The position numbers and the translations under genes were made by a program. From Kiritimatiellales bacterium (GTDB lineage Bacteria; Verrucomicrobiota; Kiritimatiellia; Kiritimatiellales; Pontiellaceae), in NCBI GenBank assembly GCA_015486775.1, contig WFRA01000098.1, positions 1 through 30,413 on the forward strand: DNA of 30,413 nt. Reading direction: 5' to 3'. This document shows positions 6,266 through 15,576 of the stretch, in pieces. A model generated the notes under the pieces. That model saw nothing but the letters and a program-made list of their open reading frames with translations, did not search any database and was not told the DNA's origin. Position 1 is the stretch's first letter, and the number at the start of each line of letters is the position of its first letter.

Positions 6266-9200
6266 ATGAAGAAAACAAGGGTTGTAAAATGGATTTTGGT
6301 TTTGGCTTTGGGCGGAGCGGCGCAGGCGAGGTCCATTTATGTGGATAAGGGGTCGATGAATCCAACGTCACCCTACACCAATGGAACGACAGCGGCGCAT
6401 ACGATCCAGGTGGCACTGGATGTTGCGGAGGATGGAGACGAGGTGCGGCTGAAAGCCGACACCTACACGCCCTCCGCCGAGCTGGTGATTACCAACGCCA
6501 TTTATCTGCGAGGTCCACTACTTGATCTGGAGCATGCGAAATATACCGTGATCAGTGGCGAAGGAAACCACCGCGTCTTGAACTTAGGCACCAATGCCTG
6601 CCAAGTGGTGGGTTTAACGATCAAAAATGGAAACGGTAGCGATGGCGGCGGAATCTACTGTGCAAATAACACCCCCCTCGTTTGGAATTGTGTGATCGAT
6701 CAAAACTCCGGGGGATCGGGCGGCGGAATGTATCGCGGAACAGCCAACGGCTGTATTTTCACCAACAACTCCGGTTATTACGGCGGGGCCACTCGCGATA
6801 CGGTTTTGGAATATTCTACGGTGGTCGACAACAAGGCCAATAATTGCGGAGGCGTCTACGGGGGCGCGGCATATAAGTGCAAGATTTTAAACAACCACGG
6901 CACCTATGCTGCGGGTGGCGTTTATAATAGTTCCATTACCAACTGCACGGTAATTGGAAATGTCTCCCCCTCGACCGGCGGCGGAATGTCTGGTGGCTCG
7001 GCGATTGGATCGGTCATTGCAGGAAACCACGCGGGAACCGAGGGGGGCGGAAGTTATAACTCCACGCTAATCCACTGCACGGTCACGGGAAACTCGGCGT
7101 TTACAAAGGGCGGCGGGGTGAATCGGGGAACCGTAAAAAATTCCATTGTCTGGAACAATACGGCCAGCGAAGGGAATAATATTCTCTATTCACAAGTTTA
7201 TGCCTCTTGCTCACCTGACCTTACAGCAGGGGAGAACGGCAACATTACTGACGACCCCCAACTGGTTTCCATCTCGCATCTTGGAACGGGCTCGCCTTGC
7301 ATGAATGCGGGCGATGCCGCCTATTCGGTGGGCTGGGACATCGATGGGCAGAGTTGGGACACCCCGCCATCGATGGGATGCGATGAGCGGTACGCAACTG
7401 TCACTGGAGACATGACTCCCTTCAACAATCTGCCCGAGCGTATTGTTACGGGGCAGGAAATTCATTTCCAGGCCTGGGTTGACGGAGCAACCACCATGAC
7501 GACGCTCGATTTTGGTGACGGAACCACCCTGACCAACTTTACAGAAACCACGCTCACGCACACTTGGACGAACGGAAACTACAATGTCATCCTAACCGGT
7601 TTTAATAGTGAAGCTCCGTATCGAACCTCCATCACCAATGTGGTCTACGCACGCACCGACGGCATAACCACGATCTATGTTTCCGACGCAACTGGAAACG
7701 ACAGCAACGACGGACAGAGCTGGGCGACTGCCAAGAAAACCATTCAGGCCGGTGCGAATGTGCAGGATTTTGTCGGCGGGCTGGTGCTGGTTTCCAACGG
7801 AACCTATTCCATCACCGCCGAACTATTTGTAGACAAACCGATCCGTATCCAAGGATTGGATGGCGCGGGAAACAGCATCGTGAAAGGCAACAACAATCAA
7901 CGCTGCTTCAACCTGCAAAACAGTTTCTGCATCCTGAAAGATTTAACGATCCGCGACGGCGGTGGATATGCCCAAGGCACCTCGGGTGGCGGCGCCATCT
8001 ACTGCAGCGGCCCCAACCCATTGGTAGACGGCTGCATCATCACCCAAAACAATACGTCCAACGGAGGCGGCGCGATGTGGCGCGGAACGGCCACCAACAG
8101 CACCTTTATTGCAAATACCGGCGGCAACGGTCCGGCGGGCATGCAGGCGGGCATCGCGATCGACTGTCTCTTTGAACATAATGTGAGTGGCAATGGTGCC
8201 GGGGGAATCCAGGAAAGCATCGCCACTCGTTGCATATTCAAAGAAAATGAGGGAACCGTCGGTGGTGGCGCACGGGACAGTCAGCTATCTGATTGCCAGC
8301 TTCTCTTCAATACATCCGACAACAATGGTGGAGGAATGTATGGTGGCACGGCGGGAAACTGTGTTTTCCGTGGCAACAAGTCACCTCAAAGCGGGGGAGG
8401 AACCTACAGCACCATCGCAACCCACTGCACCTATACCGCCAACACCGCAGCTCAGGCCGGTGGAGGAAGCTCCGGCGGAACGCTCGACCACTGCATTCTC
8501 TGGTACAACAGCACCATGAATGGAGCCGAAAATGTTTCCGGCGGAAGCGTGAGCTATTCCTGCGCGCCGGAGCTGGAGCATGGATCGGACGGCAACATCA
8601 CCAACAACCCGCAACTGGTTTCCGCCTCTCACATTTCACCGGACTCCCCCTGTGCAGGCTCCGGAACAATCCCGCGCGACACCTTCGACATCGATGGCGA
8701 AAATTGGCGCTCTGCTCCGGCGATGGGTTGTGATGAGCCGCGAATCCCCTATTCCACCGCCAATGTTTCTATCACCATTGACGGCCCCACCGACATTCCG
8801 GCTGGATACAAGGCCTTCTTCAGCGTCGATATCCAAGGCGCGTTCCACCACGACTACGTTGAGTTTGGCGATGGGCAGACTGCTATCAACACCGCGATTG
8901 TCCCTATTTATCACACGTGGATCACGCCCGGAACCTATGACATGGTGATTTCAACCTACGACCAAAACAACCAGCTTTTGGTTGCTGTCACCAACACCAT
9001 CACGGTTCGCGCATCCGACTTCAATGCAATCTATGTAGCCACCAACGGCAACGATTCCGCCGACGGGCGGAGCTGGGCGAACGCTAAACAGACCATTCAG
9101 GCCGGCATTGATGCGCAGGAATTCCCGGGTGGGCAGGTTGTGGTTTCCAATGGAGTTTATACGCTCACAGAAACCGTAAAAATCGATAAAGGCATTCAAC

Positions 9201-12199
9201 TCATTGGCCTTAATGGCGCAACCAACACCATCATTGATGCAGTCAACTTATACGGATTGAACTACCAGCACTCGCGCGGCATGGAGATCGGCGATGTCCA
9301 TTGCACGGTGGATGGCTTTACCCTTCAAAATGCCAACTTTTCCTGGACGGGAGGTGGCATCTTCTGCGACTACACCACCGCCCCCATCATTTCCAACTGT
9401 TGGATCATTGACAACAAATCCGGCACTGCGGGCGGTGCCTATGGTGGCACCTTTATTGACTGCACCTTCTCCAACAACACCGCCTCGGCCGGTGCTGCCG
9501 GAGGACTCCACTCCGGCAAGGCCATCCGTTGCTCCTTTACCGGAAATTATTCCCGCGACGGGGGCGGCGGCATGTATGCCGGAATCGCGACCGATTGCAC
9601 CTTCTCCAAAAATGAATCCAATGGTTCGGGTGCGGGCATGTATAAAGGCGAGGCCAACGACTGCATCTTCATTGAAAACGAATCCTATTATGGGGGTGGG
9701 GGCATGGCCGATGGCATCGCCAACGATTGCACCTTTATTAAAAACCAGACCGAATTTTCCGGTGGTGGCATGAGTGGTGGGACGGCGAATCGTTGTGCCT
9801 TCATCCAAAACCGATCCATCAATTACACAGGCGGCGGAATGAATAGCGGAACGGCCAACAGTTGCTACTTTACAGGGAACCGCGCCAATACTGACGGCGG
9901 TGCCACGAGCTACACCACCCTGAACAACTGCACCGTCACCGGAAATTCGGCCGGCACAAAAGCGGGCGGGTGCTATTCCGGATATGCAAACAATTCCATT
10001 GTCTGGAACAACACCGCCGAAGAGAGCGATAACGATCTCTTTTCCGCCAATCCAAAATTCACCTGCTCGCCCGATGCGCCGCACGGCACCGACGGCTGCA
10101 TCACCAACAATCCCCAGCTGGTTTCAGCTTCGCATATTGCCTCCACCTCCCCCTGCATCGGCGTGGGAAGAGCCGAGTATGCCACCGAAACGGACATCGA
10201 CGGCGAAGCATGGAACAACCCGCCCGCTATGGGATGCGACGAAATCGGCGCGACCCTCTCCGGCCCCATCGAAATGGCCTTTTATGGCCCGTCCCCCATT
10301 CGTAGCTCCACGGCAGGCGACTACATCGCGATCTTCGACGGGCAGCTCTCGAAAACCATTGTCGACTTTGGCCACGGCACGCCGCTCACCAACGCCATCG
10401 GCACCCTGAACCATCGATGGCCGGGTCCTGCCGCGCAAAACTACGATGTGGTTCTCACCGCCTTCAACGACGACTATCCGCTCGGAACCTCCTTCACCCA
10501 GACGGTGGAAGTGGTGGATAGCACCGCCGACCTCCACGTCCGCTACGATGGTTATGACGGCAACGACGGACTTAGCTGGACCAATGCCAAGCAGACGATT
10601 CAGGCGGCGATCGACGCGCAAAACACCTATAACGGGAAAATCTTGGTTGATGGATCGCTCTATCTCATTGGAAAAACAATTACGGTGGACAAGCCCATCC
10701 AGCTGATCGGCACCGATTCCGGCGATACGTATGGAGGCGGAAACATTGCCATTGTCGATGCCGGAAGTAGCAACCGCTGTTTTGACATCACCAGCAGTGA
10801 GGTAACCATTGAAAACTTTACCATCCAAAATGGGATGATGGGGCTTCAGAGCAATAACGATAACGCGGGTGCCGGCATTCGGTGCAAAACCACTGATCCT
10901 CGTATCTACAACTGCACCCTCAAAAACTGTACCGCCTATTACGGTGGAGCCATTCAAAAAGGTTCCCTTGTTTATTGCTCCCTCTCCAACAATGTTGCGA
11001 TCCAAGGTGGTGCGGTCTATCAAAGCAAGCTGGACGATTGCACCGTCTCCAGCAATTCGGCCACCTCTGGCGGGGCACTCTATAAGAGTTCGTTCGCAAC
11101 GGGATGCACCCTTTCGAACAACTATGCCTCCTCCCTGGGTGGCGGTGCCTACAACTCCACTCTGACCAATTGTACGCTAGCGGCCAACCAAGCCGACTCT
11201 CAAGGAGGCGGAGCGTATAACTGCACACTAGATTTCTGCACGATCACCAGCAATGCCGCCCCGTCTGCCGGGGGGGCTTTTGGAGGAACGGCCGACCGCT
11301 GCCGTTTCACCACGAACAACGCATCGGTCACCGATGGCGGCGGCATGTATTCAGGCTCCGCCCACAACTGCACCTTCCACTTCAACCGGGCCGAAGAAAA
11401 AGGCGGAGCAACCTATAGTACTACCCTACGCAATTGCACCGTGGTTGAAAACGGGGCATTTGATACGGGCGGCGCGTACGGCGGCTATATCTACAACTCC
11501 ATTATCTGGGACAACTTTGCATGGAGCAACGCCTTGAATGTGGCCGGAACCACTCCCCTGTATTCCTGCTATCCCGAAGCCGATCCCTCGGACAGCTATC
11601 ACCACAATATTACCAACAACCCATTGTTTGTCGCCTATGCCCCCGGAATGTTCTTCCGTGGTAGCGACTATTATCTTAGTTCGCTCTCCCCCTGCCTCAA
11701 TGTCGGCAACAACAGCTATGTTGAAACCGACCGTGACTTTAACGGCTGGGATCGGATCCTTTATGGCACCGTCGACATGGGTGCCAACGAAATGTATTTC
11801 TTTGCTTCCGACACCGACGGCGATGGAATGCCCGACGGATGGGAGCTCGAAAACTTTGGTGGAAGCACCAACGCCGTGGCCAGCGAAGATGCCGACTCCG
11901 ACACCTTCGACAACCTTTCCGAATATGTTGCCGGAACCCTTCCGCACGACGACACCTCCTACCTGCACATTGTCCAAAGCAGTTTTATGCCGGATGAAAA
12001 TGACCCTTCCATCACCAGCATCCATCTGGAATGGAGCCCCTCCGTCGAAGGCCGTATCTACGGGATCAGCTGGAGTACCAATCTCGTGGATGGTTTTCAG
12101 GATCGGGGCGATAGCTTCCCCTATCCCGCCGACAACATCACCATCGGAAACGACCTTCCCAACGCTTTTTATAAAATCAATGTTCGGCTGGATAACTAA
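6266..12199 (+). CDS. Giant secreted beta-helix/PKD modular protein
   Basis: I predict a 1977-residue exported protein. I chose the ATG at 6266 because it opens a signal peptide (MKKTRVVKWILVLALGGAAQA) and has AGGGA seven bases upstream; the longer open frame back to 5987 overlaps argH and looks non-coding. Four modules begin at about residues 24, 470, 922 and 1422. Each opens with an IYV…GNDSxDGxSWxxAKxTIQA-like segment (weaker in module 1) and continues as right-handed parallel beta-helix rungs rich in GGGM and N/D-C-x-F/V repeats. Modules 1-3 end in xNPQLVS…GCDE, resembling choice-of-anchor Q domains. PKD-like domains with (D/E)FGDG or DFGHG motifs separate the modules (from about 390, 832 and 1335). 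The C-terminus has a calcium-binding-type DTDGDGMPD segment (1849) and a terminal beta domain. A cell-surface, polysaccharide-binding or adhesive role is likely, but no catalytic site is recognisable. Confidence 0.9.
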   Translation: MKKTRVVKWILVLALGGAAQARSIYVDKGSMNPTSPYTNGTTAAHTIQVALDVAEDGDEVRLKADTYTPSAELVITNAIYLRGPLLDLEHAKYTVISGEGNHRVLNLGTNACQVVGLTIKNGNGSDGGGIYCANNTPLVWNCVIDQNSGGSGGGMYRGTANGCIFTNNSGYYGGATRDTVLEYSTVVDNKANNCGGVYGGAAYKCKILNNHGTYAAGGVYNSSITNCTVIGNVSPSTGGGMSGGSAIGSVIAGNHAGTEGGGSYNSTLIHCTVTGNSAFTKGGGVNRGTVKNSIVWNNTASEGNNILYSQVYASCSPDLTAGENGNITDDPQLVSISHLGTGSPCMNAGDAAYSVGWDIDGQSWDTPPSMGCDERYATVTGDMTPFNNLPERIVTGQEIHFQAWVDGATTMTTLDFGDGTTLTNFTETTLTHTWTNGNYNVILTGFNSEAPYRTSITNVVYARTDGITTIYVSDATGNDSNDGQSWATAKKTIQAGANVQDFVGGLVLVSNGTYSITAELFVDKPIRIQGLDGAGNSIVKGNNNQRCFNLQNSFCILKDLTIRDGGGYAQGTSGGGAIYCSGPNPLVDGCIITQNNTSNGGGAMWRGTATNSTFIANTGGNGPAGMQAGIAIDCLFEHNVSGNGAGGIQESIATRCIFKENEGTVGGGARDSQLSDCQLLFNTSDNNGGGMYGGTAGNCVFRGNKSPQSGGGTYSTIATHCTYTANTAAQAGGGSSGGTLDHCILWYNSTMNGAENVSGGSVSYSCAPELEHGSDGNITNNPQLVSASHISPDSPCAGSGTIPRDTFDIDGENWRSAPAMGCDEPRIPYSTANVSITIDGPTDIPAGYKAFFSVDIQGAFHHDYVEFGDGQTAINTAIVPIYHTWITPGTYDMVISTYDQNNQLLVAVTNTITVRASDFNAIYVATNGNDSADGRSWANAKQTIQAGIDAQEFPGGQVVVSNGVYTLTETVKIDKGIQLIGLNGATNTIIDAVNLYGLNYQHSRGMEIGDVHCTVDGFTLQNANFSWTGGGIFCDYTTAPIISNCWIIDNKSGTAGGAYGGTFIDCTFSNNTASAGAAGGLHSGKAIRCSFTGNYSRDGGGGMYAGIATDCTFSKNESNGSGAGMYKGEANDCIFIENESYYGGGGMADGIANDCTFIKNQTEFSGGGMSGGTANRCAFIQNRSINYTGGGMNSGTANSCYFTGNRANTDGGATSYTTLNNCTVTGNSAGTKAGGCYSGYANNSIVWNNTAEESDNDLFSANPKFTCSPDAPHGTDGCITNNPQLVSASHIASTSPCIGVGRAEYATETDIDGEAWNNPPAMGCDEIGATLSGPIEMAFYGPSPIRSSTAGDYIAIFDGQLSKTIVDFGHGTPLTNAIGTLNHRWPGPAAQNYDVVLTAFNDDYPLGTSFTQTVEVVDSTADLHVRYDGYDGNDGLSWTNAKQTIQAAIDAQNTYNGKILVDGSLYLIGKTITVDKPIQLIGTDSGDTYGGGNIAIVDAGSSNRCFDITSSEVTIENFTIQNGMMGLQSNNDNAGAGIRCKTTDPRIYNCTLKNCTAYYGGAIQKGSLVYCSLSNNVAIQGGAVYQSKLDDCTVSSNSATSGGALYKSSFATGCTLSNNYASSLGGGAYNSTLTNCTLAANQADSQGGGAYNCTLDFCTITSNAAPSAGGAFGGTADRCRFTTNNASVTDGGGMYSGSAHNCTFHFNRAEEKGGATYSTTLRNCTVVENGAFDTGGAYGGYIYNSIIWDNFAWSNALNVAGTTPLYSCYPEADPSDSYHHNITNNPLFVAYAPGMFFRGSDYYLSSLSPCLNVGNNSYVETDRDFNGWDRILYGTVDMGANEMYFFASDTDGDGMPDGWELENFGGSTNAVASEDADSDTFDNLSEYVAGTLPHDDTSYLHIVQSSFMPDENDPSITSIHLEWSPSVEGRIYGISWSTNLVDGFQDRGDSFPYPADNITIGNDLPNAFYKINVRLDN

Positions 12200-12205
12200 T
12201 CCAGA

Positions 12206-12261
12206 GCCTTGCAGGTTGGATGATTGGACAAAAGGGTGGATGGGTTTTTGGAGGAAAAACC
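12206..12261 (+). repeat. GCCTTGC element, copy C
   Basis: It starts six bases after the stop of the beta-helix gene with GCCTTGC. It then carries GGATGATTGGACAAAA and ends in a perfect hairpin GGTTTTT-GGAGG-AAAAACC (12243-12261). It matches copy A over its full length. Its position just past a stop codon is shared with copy B. Confidence 0.8.
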
Positions 12262-12361
12262 GGATTGGTCGGAATATTGTGTCGCCGAGCGGGTGACGCG
12301 GATCGAATTTTCTGTTTATGCAGCAGTTTTTTCCGGGGGTGCACTTCTTTTGTTCCGGATG

Positions 12362-12386
12362 CGGGGTTCCAGTGCCTGGAACCCCG
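12362..12386. repeat. Extended TTCCA-N5-TGGAA palindrome
   Basis: Perfect 11-bp arms CGGGGTTCCAG and CTGGAACCCCG around TGC. The core motif is TTCCA-GTGCC-TGGAA. Its outer arm bases differ entirely from those of the palindrome at 2918-2946 yet remain complementary. Confidence 0.75.
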
Positions 12387-12389
12387 TGG

Positions 12390-12404
12390 TTCCAACGGCT
12401 GGAA
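12390..12404. repeat. TTCCA-N5-TGGAA palindrome
   Basis: TTCCA-ACGGC-TGGAA, exact arms, only eight bases after the preceding palindrome's core. The outer bases GG and ACC pair if one A is bulged. Confidence 0.7.
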
Positions 12405-12491
12405 ACCGCAATGAAAACGGCTTTTTCAGGCAGTTCCGGAAGGGAGTGGGGCAGGGGAGCGGAATGAATTGTTTTTTTTTGCATATCGGGG

Positions 12492-12519
12492 TTGACTCCC
12501 ATGCGCTTTTCTATAAAGT
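12492..12519 (+). promoter_or_regulatory. Sigma-70 promoter for tRNA-Thr/tuf operon
   Basis: TTGACT, a 16-base spacer, then TAAAGT, followed by a GC-rich discriminator GCGCCC. This pattern resembles stringently controlled tRNA and ribosomal promoters. Transcription would begin near 12526, about 130 bases before the tRNA. It is the best promoter match I see in the window. Confidence 0.6.
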
Positions 12520-12575
12520 GCGCCCTCTTATGTGCCAAATAGGTTTTGGCCGATCGATGGAAAAACATGGAAGGG

Positions 12576-12625
12576 AAGGAACATCGCGAGCACATTTTCG
12601 TTACCGGTGTGCAGGGGTGTTCCTT
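12576..12625 (+). promoter_or_regulatory. Nested leader hairpin before tRNA-Thr
   Basis: The outer stem AAGGAACA/TGTTCCTT encloses an internal loop and an inner stem GCACA/TGTGC. It lies in the predicted transcript between the promoter and tRNA-Thr. It may be a processing or antitermination structure; this is inferred from base pairing only. Confidence 0.4.
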
Positions 12626-12653
12626 TGTCTGTGTTGGTTTGTGGATGGGATGT

Positions 12654-12729
<76 letters not shown>

Positions 12730-12787
12730 TTGGTTTTGGTTTGAAATAGGTAAGAGTTAACTGACGAAGATTCAGGAGGTAAGCAAA

Positions 12788-13990
12788 ATGGCTAAAGATA
12801 AGTTCGAACGGACAAAACCCCACGTGAACGTGGGTACGATTGGTCACGTTGACCACGGTAAAACCACTGTAACGGCAGCGATCACCTGCGTGCAGGCCAC
12901 CAAGGGTCTCGCGGAGTACATTGCATACGATTCGGTCGCGAAAGCCTCCGAGTCCCAAGGACGTCGCGACGCATCCAAGATCATGACGATCGCGACTTCG
13001 CACGTCGAGTACGAGTCGGACAAGCGCCACTATGCGCACGTCGACTGCCCTGGCCACGCGGACTACGTAAAGAACATGATCACCGGCGCGGCTCAGATGG
13101 ACGGTGCGATTCTCGTGGTCGAGGCACCCTCCGGCCCGATGCCCCAGACCCGCGAGCACATCCTGCTCGCCCGCCAGGTGGGTGTTCCGAAAATCGTTGT
13201 GTTCCTGAACAAGTGCGATCTCGTCGACGACGAAGAGCTGATCGAGCTCGTCGAGATGGAGATTCAGGAGCTGCTCGCCAAATATGAATTCGAAGAGGAC
13301 AGCCCGATCATCCGCGGTTCCGCCCTCAAGGCGATCAACGACCCGACCGGCCCCGATGCCCAGTGCATCCAGGAGCTGATGGAGGCTCTCGATAGCTGGA
13401 TTCCGGAGCCCGAGCGCGTAACCGACCTTCCCTTCCTGCTACCGATCGAGGACGTGTTCTCCATCGAAGGCCGCGGAACGGTGGTAACCGGTCGTGTCGA
13501 GCGCGGTGTCATCCACACCGGCGACGAAGTCGAGATCGTCGGCATCAAGGATACCACGAAGACCACCTGCACGGGTGTTGAAATGTTCCGCAAGATCCTC
13601 GATGAGGGGCAGGCGGGCGACAACGTGGGCGTTCTGTTGCGCGGCACCAAGAAAGACGAAGTTCAGCGCGGTCAGGTCTTGGCTAAGCCGGGTTCGATCA
13701 AGCCGCATACCAAGTTTATCGGCGAGGTCTATGTCCTCTCCAAGGACGAGGGTGGACGCCACACGCCGTTCTTCAAGGGCTACCGTCCGCAGTTCTACTT
13801 CCGCACGACCGACGTGACGGGCGACATCCAACTGCCGGAAGGTGTGGAGATGGTTATGCCTGGTGACAATGTGACGATGAATGTCGAGCTGATCACCCCG
13901 ATCGCAATGGAGCAGCACATGCGCTTCGCGATCCGCGAAGGTGGACGTACCGTTGGCGCAGGCCGCGTGACCGATATCGTCGCCGACTAG
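12788..13990 (+). CDS. tuf: Elongation factor Tu with variant switch I
   Basis: A 400-residue GTPase that delivers aminoacyl-tRNA to the ribosome. GTP-binding motifs are present: GHVDHGKT (19-26), DCPGH (86-90, with the catalytic His at 90) and NKCD (141-144). Domains 2 and 3 are well conserved, including GRGTVVTGR and the [12 protein letters not shown] ending. AGGAGG lies upstream of the ATG. The odd feature is switch I. The usual PEEKARGITI segment is replaced by a stretch five residues longer ending in KIMTI (64-68), so the magnesium-contacting Thr (67) is kept but the Arg-Gly before it is lost. The segment after DGAILVV reads EAPSG instead of the usual S/A-A-x-DG. From memory, planctomycete EF-Tu proteins show a similar switch I; I could not check. 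The gene heads the operon that includes rpmG, secE and nusG. Confidence 0.96.
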   Translation: MAKDKFERTKPHVNVGTIGHVDHGKTTVTAAITCVQATKGLAEYIAYDSVAKASESQGRRDASKIMTIATSHVEYESDKRHYAHVDCPGHADYVKNMITGAAQMDGAILVVEAPSGPMPQTREHILLARQVGVPKIVVFLNKCDLVDDEELIELVEMEIQELLAKYEFEEDSPIIRGSALKAINDPTGPDAQCIQELMEALDSWIPEPERVTDLPFLLPIEDVFSIEGRGTVVTGRVERGVIHTGDEVEIVGIKDTTKTTCTGVEMFRKILDEGQAGDNVGVLLRGTKKDEVQRGQVLAKPGSIKPHTKFIGEVYVLSKDEGGRHTPFFKGYRPQFYFRTTDVTGDIQLPEGVEMVMPGDNVTMNVELITPIAMEQHMRFAIREGGRTVGAGRVTDIVAD

Positions 13991-14015
13991 GCTGGTGGAA
14001 TCATTGACGGGTGAC

Positions 14016-14060
14016 GGGCAGGAAAACCTCCTGCCCTGAACCTGTTTCATTCAAAACAGG
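14016..14060 (+). promoter_or_regulatory. Two hairpins between tuf and rpmG
   Basis: GGGCAGGA-AAACC-TCCTGCCC (14016-14036) is followed by CCTGTTT-CATTCA-AAACAGG (14041-14060). The second stem contains the AGG of the likely rpmG ribosome binding site (AGGATA), so folding could limit rpmG translation. The first is not followed by a T-run, so read-through is expected. Confidence 0.5.
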
Positions 14061-14068
14061 ATAAGACC

Positions 14069-14221
14069 ATGCCAAGGGATATTATTACTCTGGCCTGTAC
14101 CGAGTGCAAAGAGCGCAACTATACGGGTACGAGGAACAAGAAGCTTGAAACCGGGCGTCGCGAGATCAAGAAATACTGCCCCCGCGACAAACGGCACACG
14201 CTCCATCGCGAGACAAAGTAG
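14069..14221 (+). CDS. rpmG: Ribosomal protein L33
   Basis: A 50-residue large-subunit protein, [20 protein letters not shown] onward, ending HRETK. The size and position before tRNA-Trp and secE are classical. It has the zinc-ribbon pair CTEC (10-13), but the second pair reads CPRD (37-40) instead of CxxC, so one of the four zinc ligands is missing or replaced by Asp. AGGA lies about nine bases before the ATG, at the edge of a hairpin. It is too short to be found by simple long-frame searches. Confidence 0.93.
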   Translation: MPRDIITLACTECKERNYTGTRNKKLETGRREIKKYCPRDKRHTLHRETK

Positions 14222-14245
14222 TCGGAAATCGGTTTTTTACCAGAC

Positions 14246-14321
14246 AGGTCGGTAGTTCAATTGGTAGAGCACCGGTTTCCAAAACCGGCTGTTAGGGGTT
14301 CGAGTCCCTTCCGACCTGCCA
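14246..14321 (+). tRNA. tRNA-Trp (anticodon CCA)
   Basis: Acceptor AGGTCGG pairs with CCGACCT, discriminator G, CCA encoded. The anticodon stem CCGGT/ACCGG holds loop TTCCAAA, giving anticodon CCA. The T arm is AGGGG-TTCGAGT-CCCTT. Its position between rpmG and secE matches the arrangement in many bacteria. Confidence 0.96.
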
Positions 14322-14345
14322 CCTATTTGAGAACTGGAAGGCACA

Positions 14346-14549
14346 ATGAAGAAACTAGTGGAAAGCATCGGGAATTTGAAAACCTTCTTCCGGGAGGTCA
14401 AGGTCGAGCTGCTGAAGTGCTCGTGGCCCACCCGCAAGGAGCTCTTCGGATCTTCGGTGGTCGTGATTGTTTCCGTGCTCATCCTCGGCGCTTTCGTGGG
14501 TGCGTGCGATTTGGTGAACATGGCGCTGCTCAAGTTTATCATCCGTTAG
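14346..14549 (+). CDS. secE: Preprotein translocase subunit SecE
   Basis: A 67-residue membrane protein of the SecYEG channel. The amphipathic N-terminal segment has the family-typical FFREVKVELLKCSWPTRKEL, followed by one membrane segment (about 36-60, VVVIVSVLILGAFVG onward). This is the short single-span type. The ribosome site is weak (GGAAGG, four bases before ATG). It is followed directly by nusG, as usual. Confidence 0.95.
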   Translation: MKKLVESIGNLKTFFREVKVELLKCSWPTRKELFGSSVVVIVSVLILGAFVGACDLVNMALLKFIIR

Positions 14550-14574
14550 TCCGTTCATTGGGGATACGTTAATC

Positions 14575-15129
14575 ATGGCAAAACAATGGTTCATCCTACA
14601 TGCGCTTTCCGGCCACGAACAGAAGGTTCAGCGGAACATTGCTAGTCGTGTCCAGCAAGAGGAGATGGAGGATATTATCGGCGAGGTGATCATCCCCACC
14701 GAGAAGGTCTCCGAAGTGAAGCAAGGGAAGAAGACCACAGTCAACCGCAAGTTTTTCCCCGGTTATGTGCTGATCAACATCTGCCTGTACGACGACGATG
14801 GCGCCTTCAACGAGCGGGCCTGGTATTTTATCCAGAACACGCCGAGCGTGATCGGTTTCCTGGGCGGCGACCGCCCGGTGGCCCTGAGCGAAGACGAGGT
14901 GAACAGCATTGTCCACCAGATCGAGGAAAAGAAGGAGACCGTCGCCCCGAAGGTGATGTTCGAGCCCGGCGAAACGGTGAAGATCACCGATGGCCCGTTC
15001 CTGAACTTCAGCGGGGCGATCGAGGAGGTCGATCCCGAGCGCGGAAAGCTGAAGATCTCGGTTTCGATCTTCGGGCGTTCGGCGCCGGTGGAACTGGAGT
15101 ATTGGCAGGTAGAGCGCGTCACCGAGTAA
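14575..15129 (+). CDS. nusG: Transcription termination/antitermination factor NusG
   Basis: A 184-residue factor that binds RNA polymerase and couples it to Rho or the ribosome. The N-terminal NGN domain begins KQWFILHALSGHEQKVQRNI and includes FFPGYVLINI. The C-terminal KOW domain starts near residue 129 (FEPGETVKITDGPFLNFSG). Length matches the family. The ribosome site is weak (GGGGA about eleven bases upstream). It lies between secE and rplK in the standard order. Confidence 0.97.
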   Translation: MAKQWFILHALSGHEQKVQRNIASRVQQEEMEDIIGEVIIPTEKVSEVKQGKKTTVNRKFFPGYVLINICLYDDDGAFNERAWYFIQNTPSVIGFLGGDRPVALSEDEVNSIVHQIEEKKETVAPKVMFEPGETVKITDGPFLNFSGAIEEVDPERGKLKISVSIFGRSAPVELEYWQVERVTE

Positions 15130-15148
15130 AATTTGACAGAGGAAGGTT

Positions 15149-15571
15149 ATGGCTAAGGAAGTAACAGGTTATATCAAGTTGCAGATCCCTGCGGGACAGG
15201 CGAACCCTGCGCCGCCGGTGGGTCCCGCGCTGGGACAGCACGGCGTAAACATCATGGAGTTCTGCAAGGCATACAACGCCGCCACGCAGAGTCAAGCCGG
15301 GTTGGTTATTCCGGTGGTGATCACGGTCTATTCTGACCGTAGCTTTTCGTTCGTGACCAAGAGCCCCCCCGCGGCGGTGCTACTGAAAAAAGCGGCCGCG
15401 ATCGCAAAGGGTTCTGGCGTACCCAACCGCGACAAGGTCGGCACGGTGACCCGCGCCCAGCTCGAGGAGATCGTGGAAACGAAAAAGGAAGACCTTAACG
15501 CAAACGACATGGACGCTGCGGTGCGCATTATCGAGGGCACCGCGCGCAGCATGGGAATCGAGGTGGAATAA
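15149..15571 (+). CDS. rplK: Ribosomal protein L11
   Basis: A 140-residue protein of the GTPase-associated centre. It has the N-terminal proline-rich segment [20 protein letters not shown] that contacts factors and thiostrepton-type drugs. The C-terminal RNA-binding domain ends with the conserved [13 protein letters not shown]. Length is normal. GAGGAAGG precedes the ATG. Confidence 0.97.
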   Translation: MAKEVTGYIKLQIPAGQANPAPPVGPALGQHGVNIMEFCKAYNAATQSQAGLVIPVVITVYSDRSFSFVTKSPPAAVLLKKAAAIAKGSGVPNRDKVGTVTRAQLEEIVETKKEDLNANDMDAAVRIIEGTARSMGIEVE

Positions 15572-15576
15572 TAATT

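Larger units (their letters stand above)
12200..12653. other. Spacer between beta-helix gene and tRNA-Thr
   Basis: There is no coding sequence. In order it holds the GCCTTGC element, two adjacent TTCCA-N5-TGGAA palindromes, a long T-run (12472-12480), a promoter candidate and a nested leader hairpin. Confidence 0.7.

Noticed and set aside
6600..11500. Possible CRISPR or tandem DNA array
   Set aside because: The periodic signal is protein-level beta-helix repeats in an open frame; DNA units vary in length and sequence.
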